Part shown: positions 8,823 to 17,427 of the stretch, in pieces | Layout: every line of letters begins with the position of its first letter | Numbering within the stretch: the first letter of the stretch is position 1 | NCBI GenBank assembly: GCA_963809385.1 | Contig: CAWEJL010000005.1 | Coordinates: forward strand, 558,001-622,000 | DNA length: 64,000 bases | Origin: JAKAIY01 sp963809385 | GTDB lineage: Bacteria; Chloroflexota; Ktedonobacteria; Ktedonobacterales; JADMIN01 | Reading direction: 5' to 3' | The notes under the pieces: model-generated | Seen by the model: only the letters and a program-made list of their open reading frames with translations | Told to the model about the DNA's origin: nothing | Databases searched by the model: none | Program-made: the position numbers and the translations under genes

Positions 8823-8852
8823 TTGCGGCCACCGCCGCCCATGTGCTACACT
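8823..8852 (+). promoter_or_regulatory. Probable tRNA-Arg promoter in a gene-free stretch
   Basis: TTGCGG at 8823-8828, an 18-bp spacer and TACACT at 8847-8852 lie about 50 bp before the tRNA. The rest of 8563-8904 holds no gene I can support; the open frames there have no family resemblance and no ribosome-binding site. Confidence 0.45.
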
Positions 8853-8904
8853 CCCTCTGCGCCAGCCGCGCATCGCATCCTTGCGATCCCTGCGCGGCGC
8901 GTGA

Positions 8905-8979
8905 GCCCCCATAGCTCAGTGGATAGAGCACCGGCCTCCGAAGCCGGTGGCGGGCGTTCGAGTCGCCCTGGGGGCACCA
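8905..8979 (+). tRNA. tRNA-Arg (anticodon CCG)
   Basis: A full cloverleaf: acceptor GCCCCCA pairs with TGGGGGC, D-stem GCTC/GAGC, anticodon stem CCGGC/GCCGG with loop CTCCGAA (anticodon CCG), T-arm GGGCG-TTCGAGT-CGCCC. Discriminator A 8976 and encoded CCA 8977-8979. It reads CGG codons. Confidence 0.96.
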
Positions 8980-8984
8980 CTAAA

Positions 8985-9017
8985 CCCGATAGGCCGTATG
9001 GTCCTATCGGGCTTTTT
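8985..9017 (+). terminator. Intrinsic terminator of tRNA-Arg
   Basis: A 9-bp perfect stem (CCCGATAGG with CCTATCGGG) is followed by CTTTTT, immediately after the CCA end. A textbook Rho-independent terminator. Confidence 0.88.
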
Positions 9018-9019
9018 AC

Positions 9020-9058
9020 GCGCATCGTATTTGATAGCACACATCCAATACGATGCGC
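9020..9058. repeat. Inverted repeat with 12-bp perfect arms
   Basis: GCGCATCGTATT at 9020-9031 and AATACGATGCGC at 9047-9058 are exact inverse complements separated by 15 nt. It lies three bases after the tRNA terminator. It has no T-tract. It could be a protein-binding site, a second hairpin or a remnant of an element inserted beside the tRNA. Confidence 0.7.
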
Positions 9059-9088
9059 CTCCCGCAACGCGTTCAGTTCGTTTTCGAT

Positions 9089-9114
9089 CTGGCGCAGGGG
9101 CGCCCCTGCGCCAG
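9089..9114. repeat. 26-bp perfect palindrome
   Basis: Every base of 9089-9114 pairs across the centre (half-site CTGGCGCAGGGGC), with no loop. Together with the terminator and the 12-bp inverted repeat it makes three symmetric elements within 130 bp downstream of the tRNA. The remaining gene-free sequence 9115-9394 holds a TATAAT hexamer at 9247-9252 without a clear -35. Confidence 0.75.
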
Positions 9115-9394
9115 GATAACATCGCTCAGAAGAGCTATTTCACGCTTCCAGTTGTGGCCGATTATTGGCGAGCCAGCGCCGCTCGTCAAGGCAAAGCGGC
9201 GCTCGTATTCTCCGCTCCTCTGGTGGCCCTTCGCGCTCCCCTGCGGTATAATCCGATATTGGAGCGCCCACGCCCATCTCCCGCATGGTCGGTACGGTCG
9301 GCGTGACGCGACCCACCCGCACTTCTCTCCGCCGCCAGCGGTTCCGCGAGGCGGCGCCAAGGCGCACGCGGTAGCGCCGGAAAGGAACAGGCGA

Positions 9395-9739
9395 GTGAAC
9401 GCATACGAGCAACTCGTGGCGATTCGCGACCGGCTCGAGCAGAATGGGGCCAGCGAGGATAGCGTCACTTTTGTCGAGCGGTTCGTCAAGCGCGCCGAGC
9501 CCGAGCGCGACATGGATATGTCCGTCACGCAGAGCGTGATGATTCGCCATCTGCTTCGCCAGCGCGAAGCGCTCGACAACTTCGCCATCTACGACGACCT
9601 CCAGGAACTTGTCAGTGAGATCGAGAATCGCCGCGCCGTCCGCGACGAAGACGCGGCCCGCCCGGCCTGGGAGGAAGAGCGCGCCCCGCGGCCCAAGAGC
9701 TACTACAAGGCGCTCAAGGACCGCGAGCAACCACACTAA
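9395..9739 (+). CDS. Conserved-looking helical protein, function unknown
   Basis: A 114-residue protein with a GTG start at 9395 preceded by AAAGGA eight bases upstream. The open frame extends further upstream, but that part is the tRNA-downstream repeat region. The sequence is highly charged and helical (VTFVERFVKRAEPERDMDMS, then RHLLRQREALDNFAIYDDLQ), ending in a basic tail PKSYYKALKDRE. No domain is recognised. It may belong with the downstream htpX/pspAB pair or be independent. Confidence 0.55.
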   Translation: MNAYEQLVAIRDRLEQNGASEDSVTFVERFVKRAEPERDMDMSVTQSVMIRHLLRQREALDNFAIYDDLQELVSEIENRRAVRDEDAARPAWEEERAPRPKSYYKALKDREQPH

Positions 9740-9825
9740 TCCAGCACGATAGCGAGCCACCGCCGAAGGCCGTCCGCTGAGAATCCGCTGAGGACCGCAG
9801 CGATGCGATCCTGGTGGCTCCGCTC

Positions 9826-9831
9826 TATAAT
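9826..9831 (+). promoter_or_regulatory. Possible -10 element before htpX
   Basis: An exact TATAAT in G+C-rich DNA, 148 bp before the htpX start, with no good -35. A similar isolated TATAAT lies at 11645-11650 before the ROK kinase. Weak evidence on its own. Confidence 0.25.
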
Positions 9832-9978
9832 TACGGCGCCACCACGGTATGCTCCGAAACGTAGAGAGAGTAGCGAGAGGCCAAACGGAGCCTCCCGCCC
9901 TATCATCTGCGTTACCTACGCGATTGAACAGCGCTGGCCTTTCGCCCGCTACGGGCGCCGCCAGTCAGGAGCGACGAT

Positions 9979-10932
9979 ATGGCCACCTCGGGACGCCCAA
10001 CCTGGTACAAGCCGGATGTCGGCTTGTCTATGCGCATGGTTTTCACCATGTTCCTGCTGGGCGCCGTGTATGTCGTGTTCGGTTTCATTCTCTACCAGAT
10101 CGGTATGCCGCTGGGATTCCTGATTGTGATCGCGGGCGGCATTGCCGTTGCGCAATTCTTCTTCGCCGACAAAATCGCCTTGATGGCGATGCACGCGCGC
10201 GAAGTAAGCGAGGCGGAAGCGCCACAGCTGCATGAAATGATCGGGCGGCTCGCGGCGCAGTCCAACCTGCCCAAGCCCAAGATCGCCATTGTGGACACCA
10301 GCCTGCCCAATGCCTTCGCCACCGGACGCGACAAGAATCACGCCGTTGTCGCTGTCACCACCGGCATCCTCAACAAGCTCCCCGCGCCGGAGCTGGAGGC
10401 GGTGCTGGCGCACGAGCTAACACACATCATCAACCGCGACATGCTGGTGATGACTATCGCCACCTTCTTCTCGATGGTAGCCGGACTGATCGCGCGCAAC
10501 TTCTTCTGGTTCGGCGGCATGGGCATGGGTGGTGGTTATGGCCGCCGGAACAACAACAACGACGGTGGCGGCGTGGTCATCATCGCCCTGCTCGCCTCGG
10601 TGATTGTCTACGCCATCAGCTTCGTGCTGATTCGCACCCTCTCGCGCTACCGCGAGCTGGCCGCTGATCGTGGCTCGGCGCTCATCACCGGCGCGCCCGC
10701 CAACCTGGCCTCCGCCCTGTTGCGCATCAGCGATGTCAACCAGCGCATCCCTCAGCGTGACGCGCGCGAGGCGGCGGCGCTGGCGCCCGTCAGCGCGCTC
10801 TGCTTCGTCCCCCCGAACGCCCTGCGCGGCAACGAGGTGATGACGCTCTTCTCGACGCACCCCTCAACTGAGGAGCGCGTTCGCCGCCTCCAGGAGATGC
10901 AGGCGCAAATGGAACAGAGCCAGCGGTTCTAG
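9979..10932 (+). CDS. htpX: Membrane zinc metalloprotease HtpX
   Basis: A 317-residue M48-family protease that degrades damaged membrane proteins, embedded in the cytoplasmic membrane. Two N-terminal hydrophobic segments (about residues 20-62) are followed by the zinc motif HELTH at 145-149, two more membrane segments around a Gly/Asn-rich loop (GMGMGGGYGRRNNNN), and RYRELAADRGSA with the third zinc ligand Glu. The C-terminus STHPSTEERVRRL is typical. The next gene is pspAB, a known HtpX neighbour, so this is probably an envelope-stress unit. Confidence 0.95.
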   Translation: MATSGRPTWYKPDVGLSMRMVFTMFLLGAVYVVFGFILYQIGMPLGFLIVIAGGIAVAQFFFADKIALMAMHAREVSEAEAPQLHEMIGRLAAQSNLPKPKIAIVDTSLPNAFATGRDKNHAVVAVTTGILNKLPAPELEAVLAHELTHIINRDMLVMTIATFFSMVAGLIARNFFWFGGMGMGGGYGRRNNNNDGGGVVIIALLASVIVYAISFVLIRTLSRYRELAADRGSALITGAPANLASALLRISDVNQRIPQRDAREAAALAPVSALCFVPPNALRGNEVMTLFSTHPSTEERVRRLQEMQAQMEQSQRF

Positions 10933-10940
10933 CCTGACGC

Positions 10941-10985
10941 CGCCCCACCAGCCGCCCATGCTCTCGCGGGGCGGCTGGCGGGGCG
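10941..10985 (+). other. Long GC-rich hairpin between htpX and pspAB
   Basis: CCAGCCGCCC 10948-10957 pairs with GGGCGGCTGG 10969-10978. After one mismatch a further six pairs (CGCCCC with GGGGCG) extend the stem. There is no T-tract, so it is more likely an mRNA stability or attenuation structure than a full terminator. Confidence 0.6.
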
Positions 10986-11027
10986 GGCATGTATCGCCCA
11001 GCGAGCTACGACAAGGAGTCCACCGCC

Positions 11028-11612
11028 GTGAGTTTCTTCGATACGCTCTTTGGGCGGCAGAAGCCCACCCCCGCAGGCCCTGACAAGATCTTCGCCATGT
11101 CTACCGCGCAGATCACACTCCAGACCGAGCAGAACCTGACCCCTACCGGCTCGGCGGCCATGTGCTTCAAAGGCATGACGTCCGGGCCGTTCTCCGAGAT
11201 ACAGAAAGAGCTGGAGCAGTTGCTCGCGCTCGCCAGCCGCGAAGACAACCTCGCCATCAAGCCGGCGGAGGACAACCTGGGCTACCGCTGGTTCGTCTTC
11301 ACCAGCACCGACTTTCAGGCCCTGGTCACCGCCATCCACATGGCCAGCTCCACCCTGCTGGATCGCGGCTACGGCAGCCAGCTGCTCTTCGCCGTCTTCC
11401 CCTTCAAGAATGAGCGCGGCAAAGAGATGTACTGGATCTACAACTACAAGCGCAGCTCGTTCTACCCCTTCGTCCCCATGCGCGACGCCAGCGATCCAGC
11501 CCGCGCCCGTGACAACGCTGAGGAACTGCGGTTGACCGCCGCGCTCGGCAAGGAAATGCCCCTGGAACCTGAGCTGGAACGCTGGTTCGCCGTCTGGAAT
11601 CCGCCTCTCTAG
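11028..11612 (+). CDS. pspAB: PspA-associated protein PspAB
   Basis: A 194-residue soluble protein of the PspAB family, linked in Actinobacteria and Chloroflexi to PspA and HtpX. The N-terminus SFFDTLFGRQKP, then DKIFAMSTAQITLQT, NLGYRWFVFTSTDFQALVTA, SSFYPFVPM and the C-terminus MPLEPELERWFAVWNPPL match the family along its whole length. The GTG start at 11028 has AAGGAG nine bases upstream and gives the usual SFFDxLFGR beginning. No pspA or pspAA is present nearby. Confidence 0.85.
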   Translation: MSFFDTLFGRQKPTPAGPDKIFAMSTAQITLQTEQNLTPTGSAAMCFKGMTSGPFSEIQKELEQLLALASREDNLAIKPAEDNLGYRWFVFTSTDFQALVTAIHMASSTLLDRGYGSQLLFAVFPFKNERGKEMYWIYNYKRSSFYPFVPMRDASDPARARDNAEELRLTAALGKEMPLEPELERWFAVWNPPL

Positions 11613-11736
11613 CGGCTTCCGCCGCCCGCATGCCCCGCGCGGCGTATAATGCCCCGCGAACGGTCAGCGACACTCGCGCGAAACGGACCGAGGGCGGAAC
11701 CGGGGCGGGCGTCAGGTGGTAAGGGAGGCAAGGCTC

Positions 11737-12726
11737 ATGGCGGAGCGCTATGCGGTCGGCGTGGACATCGGCGGCACGAAGATGTACGCCGGGGTGATTG
11801 ACCTCGAATCGGGAAGAGTCGTAGGCGCTTTTCGCAAGCGCACGCACCCTGAGCGCGGCGCGGACTTCTTCACCAAGCGCCTGTATGATGTTGTTGGCGG
11901 AGCCATCGCCGCCGCCGGCCTGTCCAAAGGCGCCGCCCCGCTGGGGATTGGCGTCGGCATCGCCGGCCAGGTGGATCGCGCGCGCGGCCTACTGCTCAGC
12001 GGCCCAAACTTGGGTTCTGGCCTCGACAAGCTGCCCATCCGCAAGCTGCTGGAGGACAAGTTCAAGCTGCCGGCCTTCCTCGGCAACGATGTCGAAGTCG
12101 CCACGTATGGTGAGCACCAGTACGGCGCGGGCCGCGACTGTGACGACTTTGTCTGCATCTTCGTCGGCACCGGCATCGGCGCGGGCATCATCCAGCACGG
12201 CGCGCTGCGGCGCGGCGTGACCGGTACGGCGGGCGAGATCGGCCACACCATCGTCCAGTATGGCGGGCGCCTCTGCGGCTGCGGCGGGCGCGGCCACCTG
12301 GAGGCCTACGCATCCCGCGCCGCCATCACCCGCGTCCTGCTCGCCGAGCTGAAGCGCGGGCGCGAATCGAAGCTGCGCGACCTGATCGGCGCGGATGATA
12401 CCGTGATCCGCTCGAAGATGATCGCCCGCTGCATTGACGAAGGCGACCAGCTCGTGATTGACACCGTCTCCGAGGCGGCGGACTTCCTCGGCGCGGGCAT
12501 CAGCTCACTCTCCACGTTCTACAATCCCGACCGCATCATCCTTGGCGGCGGCCTGATAGACGCCACCACGCTGCTCTTCGACCGTGCCACGCTGCGCACC
12601 CACGAGTCCACCCTGCCGGCTGCGACGCGCGCGCTGGAGGTGCGCCGCGCCGCCCTAGGCGACGATTCCGGCATCATCGGCGGCGCCTGGATGGCCGAAG
12701 CCGAAATCTTGCGCACTCTGGAATAG
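11737..12726 (+). CDS. ROK family sugar kinase (glucokinase-like)
   Basis: A 329-residue cytosolic kinase that phosphorylates glucose or a related sugar. GVDIGGTKMYAGVID is the phosphate-binding N-terminus and VFVGTGIGAGII the second ATP contact. GEIGHTIVQYGG and LCGCGGRGHLEAY form the ROK zinc site; the third usual Cys is His here. ATG 11737 has GGGAGG eight bases upstream; a longer start at 11716 is open. Glucokinase is the best guess, but N-acetylhexosamine kinases share these motifs. The CoA-transferase follows 39 bp downstream. Confidence 0.88.
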   Translation: MAERYAVGVDIGGTKMYAGVIDLESGRVVGAFRKRTHPERGADFFTKRLYDVVGGAIAAAGLSKGAAPLGIGVGIAGQVDRARGLLLSGPNLGSGLDKLPIRKLLEDKFKLPAFLGNDVEVATYGEHQYGAGRDCDDFVCIFVGTGIGAGIIQHGALRRGVTGTAGEIGHTIVQYGGRLCGCGGRGHLEAYASRAAITRVLLAELKRGRESKLRDLIGADDTVIRSKMIARCIDEGDQLVIDTVSEAADFLGAGISSLSTFYNPDRIILGGGLIDATTLLFDRATLRTHESTLPAATRALEVRRAALGDDSGIIGGAWMAEAEILRTLE

Positions 12727-12765
12727 CCATCCGCTCATCGCGCCCTACACAGGAGGTTTCACCGC

Positions 12766-13962
12766 ATGGCGTCGCCATCCCCGCTCGATGGTCTGCGTGT
12801 CGTTGACTTGTCCCGCGCGCTCAGCGGCCCGCTCTGCGCTATGCTGCTCGGCGATCTCGGAGCCGATGTCATCAAGGTCGAGGAACCTGAGACTGGCGAC
12901 GACAGCCGCCACTGGGGGCCACCTTTCCAGAATGGTGAGAGCGCGTATTTCCTGAGCTGCAACCGCAACAAGCGCGGCATCACGCTCAACCTCAAGCGCG
13001 AGGACGGGCGCGAGGCGCTCTGGCGGCTGATCGAGCGCGCCGATATCCTCATCGAGAATTTCCGCCCGGCGCTGATGGAGGTATTCGGCTTTGGCTATGA
13101 GACCGTCCACGCCCGCAATCCGCGCCTGATCTACTGCTCCATCTCCGCCTACGGCCAGGAAGGGCCGGAGGCAAACCGCCCCGGCTACGACATCATTATG
13201 CAGGGAACGACCGGCGCCGCCAGCGTCACCGGAGACCCCAACGGCGACCCCTACCGCAGTGGCCTGCCCGTCTGCGATGTCATCTCCGGCCTGATGGCCT
13301 CGCAGTCCATCCTCGCCGCGCTGCTGGCTCGCGAGCGCACGGGCCAGGGCCAGCGGGTGGAGGCGACGCTGCTGGGCGCCACGGTCGCCGCGCTGGGCAA
13401 CTTTGCCTCCAGCTACCTCGTCTCTGGCGTCGCGCCTCGCCGCGTCGGCAACAGCCATCCGCAGATCGCGCCGTATGACCTGCTACGCGCCGCCGATGGC
13501 TACATCAACATCGCGGGCGGCAACGACGACATCTTTCGCCGCCTCTGCGCCGCGCTGGGCCTGCCCGCCCTGGCGGACGACCCGCGCTTCGCGACCAACG
13601 CGAGCCGCGTGGCGAACCGCGCCGCGCTGCTCGCCGCGCTGGAGGCGCGCACCAGCCAGGAGCCCGTGGCCAGTCTGCTTGACACGCTCAACGCCGCCAA
13701 GGTGCCAGCTGGCCCGATCCGCGACATGGGGCAAGTCCTCAACAGCCCACAAGCCCAGCACATCAACCTTGTGCGCGAGATCGAGCATCCCACTACCGGC
13801 GCCGTCCGCATGGTGGATACGCCGCTGCGCCTCTCCGATACGCCCGCGACACTGCGCCTGCCGCCACCCACGCTCGGCCAGCACACTGCGGAGGTCCTGC
13901 GCGAGCTGGGATACGACGACGCCACCATCGCTGCCTGGCGGGAGCAAGGTGTGGCCGTCTGA
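12766..13962 (+). CDS. CaiB/BaiF (family III) CoA-transferase
   Basis: A 398-residue enzyme that moves CoA between carboxylic acids. The N-terminus LDGLRVVDLSRALSGPLCAM and LGDLGADVIKVEEPETGD are diagnostic, as are NRNKRGITLNLKREDGREAL and the active-site region SGLPVCDVISGLMAS with the conserved Asp. AGGAGGT precedes the ATG. The acid substrate is not predictable. It lies close behind the ROK kinase. Confidence 0.93.
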   Translation: MASPSPLDGLRVVDLSRALSGPLCAMLLGDLGADVIKVEEPETGDDSRHWGPPFQNGESAYFLSCNRNKRGITLNLKREDGREALWRLIERADILIENFRPALMEVFGFGYETVHARNPRLIYCSISAYGQEGPEANRPGYDIIMQGTTGAASVTGDPNGDPYRSGLPVCDVISGLMASQSILAALLARERTGQGQRVEATLLGATVAALGNFASSYLVSGVAPRRVGNSHPQIAPYDLLRAADGYINIAGGNDDIFRRLCAALGLPALADDPRFATNASRVANRAALLAALEARTSQEPVASLLDTLNAAKVPAGPIRDMGQVLNSPQAQHINLVREIEHPTTGAVRMVDTPLRLSDTPATLRLPPPTLGQHTAEVLRELGYDDATIAAWREQGVAV

Positions 13963-14001
13963 AAGCGCCTTCTCGCGCTAGCCATCGCTCAGGGACGCCC
14001 T

Positions 14002-15258
14002 CTAGCCCGTATACGCCATGCGGATAATGGCGCCACCTGTGTCGTCGCTCACGTAGAGCGCGCCGTCCGCGCCTACCGCGATCCCCACTGGCCGGCCGAT
14101 TACATGGCCATCCGCTTGTCGCCAGCCAGTCGCGAAGTCCTCAGGCGGACCGGCGATGTTTCCAGAGCTGTCGAGTGGCAGAAAGACGACTTTATAGCCG
14201 GTCGGCACGCTGCGATTCCACGATCCGTGATAGGCGACGAACAGCCCGCGATACGCGGGTGGTAACTGGCTCTGAGTCGCGAACACCAGCCCCAGCGGCG
14301 CGGAGTGCGCTGGCAGATTGGCGAGCGGCTGGACCACGCCCGCGCACGCGCCAGCGCCCCCAAATTGCGGATCAACCACTGTACCCGCGTGGCAGCGCGG
14401 CCAGCCGTAATCCCCGCCGTCCCGCAGCGCGTAAATCGAATCGGGTGGCAGGTTGTCACCCAGGTTATCGCGCCCATTGTTCGTCACCCAAATCTGGCGA
14501 TTCACCGAATTGATCGCCATTCCGACGGCGTTGCGCAGCCCGCGCGCATAGAGCCGCCCTCCACTGCCGTCGGGGTTGTAGCGCCAGACGGCGGCGCGGC
14601 GTGGATCGGATTCGATACAGACGTTGCACGAGGAGCCAATCGAGACGTAGATGGCGCCATCGGCGCCCAGGAGCACAGTACGGGTAATGTGCTGTCCATC
14701 TGTTGGCAGATTCGAGATCACCACGCTCTGTGCGACAGCCCGAAGATCGGGGCCGAGCGTGAGCCGGGTGATGCGCGTCTGCTCGCCAACATAGAGCGCG
14801 CCGTCCGCATAGACTACGCTCGCCGGATCATCCAATCCACTGGCCACGACAACCGTCTCTGTCGCTCGCCCTTGATGTCCAGGGTCCAGTAGCGCGAGAA
14901 TCCGCCCCGTACCCCGCTCCGCCACGAATAGCGCGCCAGACGGCCCTACGGTGATGAAGCGCGGCCCGCTGAGACCCGAAGCGTACTCGCTCGCATGGAA
15001 GCCGGGCGGCAAATGGAGATAGGGGATCGCTGGCAGCGGCGCGGCGGTGGATGATGACGATGCGGTAGGCGTGCGGGCGGTGGCGCCGGGTATCTCGCGC
15101 GGTGGCGCGTCCCCAAACAGCCCGCATGCGGCCAGGAAGAGCGAACAGCTGAGCATGACCAGAAGGGCGCGATAGATGGCGGGGCCGCCCCATCCAAAAA
15201 TTGCGGCTTGAGGGTGGCTACGCCAGCGCGATAGCCGGCTCTCTCGCATGCGCCACAT
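14002..15258 (-). CDS. Lipoprotein PQQ-type sugar dehydrogenase (sorbosone dehydrogenase-like)
   Basis: A 418-residue secreted lipoprotein: an N-terminal hydrophobic segment ends in LFLAAC, a lipobox with Cys at about residue 45, followed by a Ser/Thr/Ala-rich linker. The rest is a six-bladed propeller of the glucose/sorbosone dehydrogenase type: PPGFHASEYASGL, FVAERGTGRI, GLRNAVGMAI, NNGRDNLGDNLPPDSI and AYHGSWNRSVPTGYKV, ending in GRPVGIAVGADGALYVSDD. ATG 15258 has GGGAGG five bases upstream; a GTG at 15288 is also open. Oxidation of a sugar at the cell surface with PQQ is expected from the family, but no PQQ synthesis genes are in view. Confidence 0.85.
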   Translation of the reverse strand: MWRMRESRLSRWRSHPQAAIFGWGGPAIYRALLVMLSCSLFLAACGLFGDAPPREIPGATARTPTASSSSTAAPLPAIPYLHLPPGFHASEYASGLSGPRFITVGPSGALFVAERGTGRILALLDPGHQGRATETVVVASGLDDPASVVYADGALYVGEQTRITRLTLGPDLRAVAQSVVISNLPTDGQHITRTVLLGADGAIYVSIGSSCNVCIESDPRRAAVWRYNPDGSGGRLYARGLRNAVGMAINSVNRQIWVTNNGRDNLGDNLPPDSIYALRDGGDYGWPRCHAGTVVDPQFGGAGACAGVVQPLANLPAHSAPLGLVFATQSQLPPAYRGLFVAYHGSWNRSVPTGYKVVFLPLDSSGNIAGPPEDFATGWRQADGHVIGRPVGIAVGADGALYVSDDTGGAIIRMAYTG

Positions 15259-15371
15259 ACCAGCCTCCCGCGACTTGCTCGCGTTCACTGAGCGCAGGCC
15301 TGAACTGCCCGGATAGCGCCACGCGCTGATTCTGCCGCCACGTTACAACACATCTCACCAGGCGCGCCCGC

Positions 15372-16604
15372 TTACGACTTGAGCTGGCTGCTCACGTAGC
15401 TCTTGATCGCGCCCCAGTCGCCGTTGCGCGGTAAGAGGATGTCTTGCCCTCCGGAGCTTTGCGCGTCCACCAGCACGTTGTCATTGGTCAGCCCAACATG
15501 CGCCGCGTGCGACAGGTCGAGCTTCAGCGTGAACGCCGTCAAATCCGCGAGCGAGAGATTGGTATAGATCGCTCGCTGCAGCGCCGACATCGCGTTAGAC
15601 AGCCCAGGCCAGGCCTCTGGCGCTTTCAGCCGGCTAATAATCGCGCGGATCAGCAACTGCTGCCGGACCGAGCGCGCGAAGTCAGTGCCTTCGCTCGCGG
15701 GCTGGAGCACATAGCGTGCGCGGGCATACTCGATCGCGCGCTCGCCATTCATGTGCTGCGGGCCGGTGTTGAAGTGGATAGTCTTCCAGCCAGCGTTGAT
15801 CTGGGGATCATCATTGATCGGGTAATTCGCGGTAAACGCGGTTGGCACATTCACTTCCACCCCACCGAGCGCATCCACCAGCTCACGGAACCCCTGAAAG
15901 TTGATCGTCATGAAATAGGGAACATCCAGCCCGGTGATGTCGCCGACTTTCGCCGCCGCTTCCAGCCCGCCCGCGATCTGCCCCGGCGCCAGCTTTCCTG
16001 TGCCAGGATCAAAACCATTGTAGTAGCCGTCCTGATACACGGAATTCAGCTTGCCAAACTGCCCGGAATTCGGCGGGACCTGCACCCATAGATCGCGTGG
16101 GACCGAGATCATCGTCGTCGCGTGATCGGTGGGATCCAGGCTGATGACCATGATGCTGTCAGTCAGGTACGCGCCATCGTGTCCCGCGCCGCCATAGCCC
16201 AGCACAGCCAGATTGACCCGCGCCATGCCGCTCATGAAGCTCGTTTGCGTGCTCAGCGACGGGTGCGGCGAGATCGCCGCGCCAAACGCCAGAACGCGCG
16301 AAGCCAGCGCGCCCAGCCCAGCACAGAGCGCTACGACCAGCGCCAGTGTCACCACCAGTGCGATGAGCCGCCCGCGTCGGCGTCTGCGCGCGGGCGGGGG
16401 TGTCCCCGTCCGGCGCACAGGCTGGCGCACAGGTGGCGGGAGCGGAGCGGGCGCTCGTCCCGCTGCCGCGCGGCGCGCTTGATCCGCCGTCCAGGCGACA
16501 CCCGGGCCGAAGACTGCCAGCGGCCCCTCCCGCTCCCGTGGCGCCTCAGGTGGAAGAGGCCAGTCCGCCTCATTATCCTGCTGTCCTGGCGGTAGAAATG
16601 ACAT
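15372..16604 (-). CDS. LytR-CpsA-Psr (LCP) family protein
   Basis: A 410-residue membrane-anchored phosphotransferase that attaches polyprenyl-linked glycopolymers to the cell wall. A Pro-rich cytoplasmic N-terminus of about 78 residues precedes one transmembrane helix (about 80-101). The LCP domain shows LTDSIMVISLDPTDHATTMI, SVPRDLWVQVP and GQFGKLNSVYQDG, then GGLEAAAKVGDITGLDVPYF, LVDALGGVEVNVP, and ERAIEYARARYVLQPASEGT followed by DFARSVRQQ, with the conserved Arg and Asp residues. It is 43 bp behind the DtxR gene on the same strand. Confidence 0.93.
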   Translation of the reverse strand: MSFLPPGQQDNEADWPLPPEAPREREGPLAVFGPGVAWTADQARRAAAGRAPAPLPPPVRQPVRRTGTPPPARRRRRGRLIALVVTLALVVALCAGLGALASRVLAFGAAISPHPSLSTQTSFMSGMARVNLAVLGYGGAGHDGAYLTDSIMVISLDPTDHATTMISVPRDLWVQVPPNSGQFGKLNSVYQDGYYNGFDPGTGKLAPGQIAGGLEAAAKVGDITGLDVPYFMTINFQGFRELVDALGGVEVNVPTAFTANYPINDDPQINAGWKTIHFNTGPQHMNGERAIEYARARYVLQPASEGTDFARSVRQQLLIRAIISRLKAPEAWPGLSNAMSALQRAIYTNLSLADLTAFTLKLDLSHAAHVGLTNDNVLVDAQSSGGQDILLPRNGDWGAIKSYVSSQLKS

Positions 16605-16647
16605 TCAGCGCAATCCTTTCCGCGCCGCTCGCTCCCTCTGGCGCCAC

Positions 16648-17385
16648 TCACACGGCTGTGGGTGTCACCCACAGCGCGTGCGCCACCCGTGCGGGCGTCT
16701 CGATGCGTCGCCCATCGCAGAGCAACGAGACCGGCGTCTCGCTCCCTGGCGTCGCCTCCGGGCTGGGGCGCTCCGCCAGCGTCAGCCGCACGCCGGGCAT
16801 CAGTCCCAGATCATGCAGATAGCTGATGAGACCTTCCTCATCCTCCACGACCTCCGAGACGCACACGATAGTATACGTCTCGCCCGGTGTGGTCGTCAGC
16901 AATCGCACGGCGCCCAGATCGCGCAAGTAGGTGCGGGCATTCGGCACGGCGCCGGGAATCGGATTGCCATGCGGGCAGGTCGTCGGCTGATTCAGCGTTG
17001 TCAGTACCCGCTCCGCCACCGCGCCGGAGATATAGTGCTCCAGGCGGCAGGCTTCCTCATGCACCTGGTGCCACTGCATGCCCAGCATATCCACCAGGAA
17101 TCGCTCCGTTAGCCGGTGCCGCCGCAGCACCGCCTCCGCGCGCTCCACGCCCAGCGGCGTCAGCGTCACCTGCCGCTTGCCATCCATCTCGATCAGCCCG
17201 TCGCGCGTCATGCGCTTCAGTGTCTCGGTCACGGTCGGCGGAGCGACACGGAACTTCTCCGCTAGCCGGGCGCCAATAACTGGCTCGCCCTCCATCGCGA
17301 TGTTATATATCGTTTCCAGATATTCCTCCACGGTCGCCGTCATCGCCGTGGTTGGCGCGTGGGCCGCGCTCCGCTCGCTCTCCAT
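16648..17385 (-). CDS. DtxR/MntR-type metal-dependent regulator
   Basis: A 245-residue metalloregulator. The N-terminal winged helix (MTATVEEYLETIYNIAMEGE, then RVAPPTVTETLKRMTRDGLI) is followed by the metal-binding dimerisation domain (MQWHQVHEEACRLEHYISGA with its His and Glu ligands, then NQPTTCPHGNPIPG). A C-terminal FeoA/SH3-like part carries LISYLHDLGLMPGVRL. It probably represses Mn or Fe transport genes when metal-bound. The start 17385 gives a short extra N-terminus; a Met later in that stretch could also serve. It lies 42 bp behind an ABC ATPase gene, so it may be co-transcribed with the exporter. Confidence 0.9.
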   Translation of the reverse strand: MESERSAAHAPTTAMTATVEEYLETIYNIAMEGEPVIGARLAEKFRVAPPTVTETLKRMTRDGLIEMDGKRQVTLTPLGVERAEAVLRRHRLTERFLVDMLGMQWHQVHEEACRLEHYISGAVAERVLTTLNQPTTCPHGNPIPGAVPNARTYLRDLGAVRLLTTTPGETYTIVCVSEVVEDEEGLISYLHDLGLMPGVRLTLAERPSPEATPGSETPVSLLCDGRRIETPARVAHALWVTPTAV

Positions 17386-17427
17386 CGTTCGCCTGGCTCA
17401 TTCCCTGATCGCGATAACCGGGCCGCG

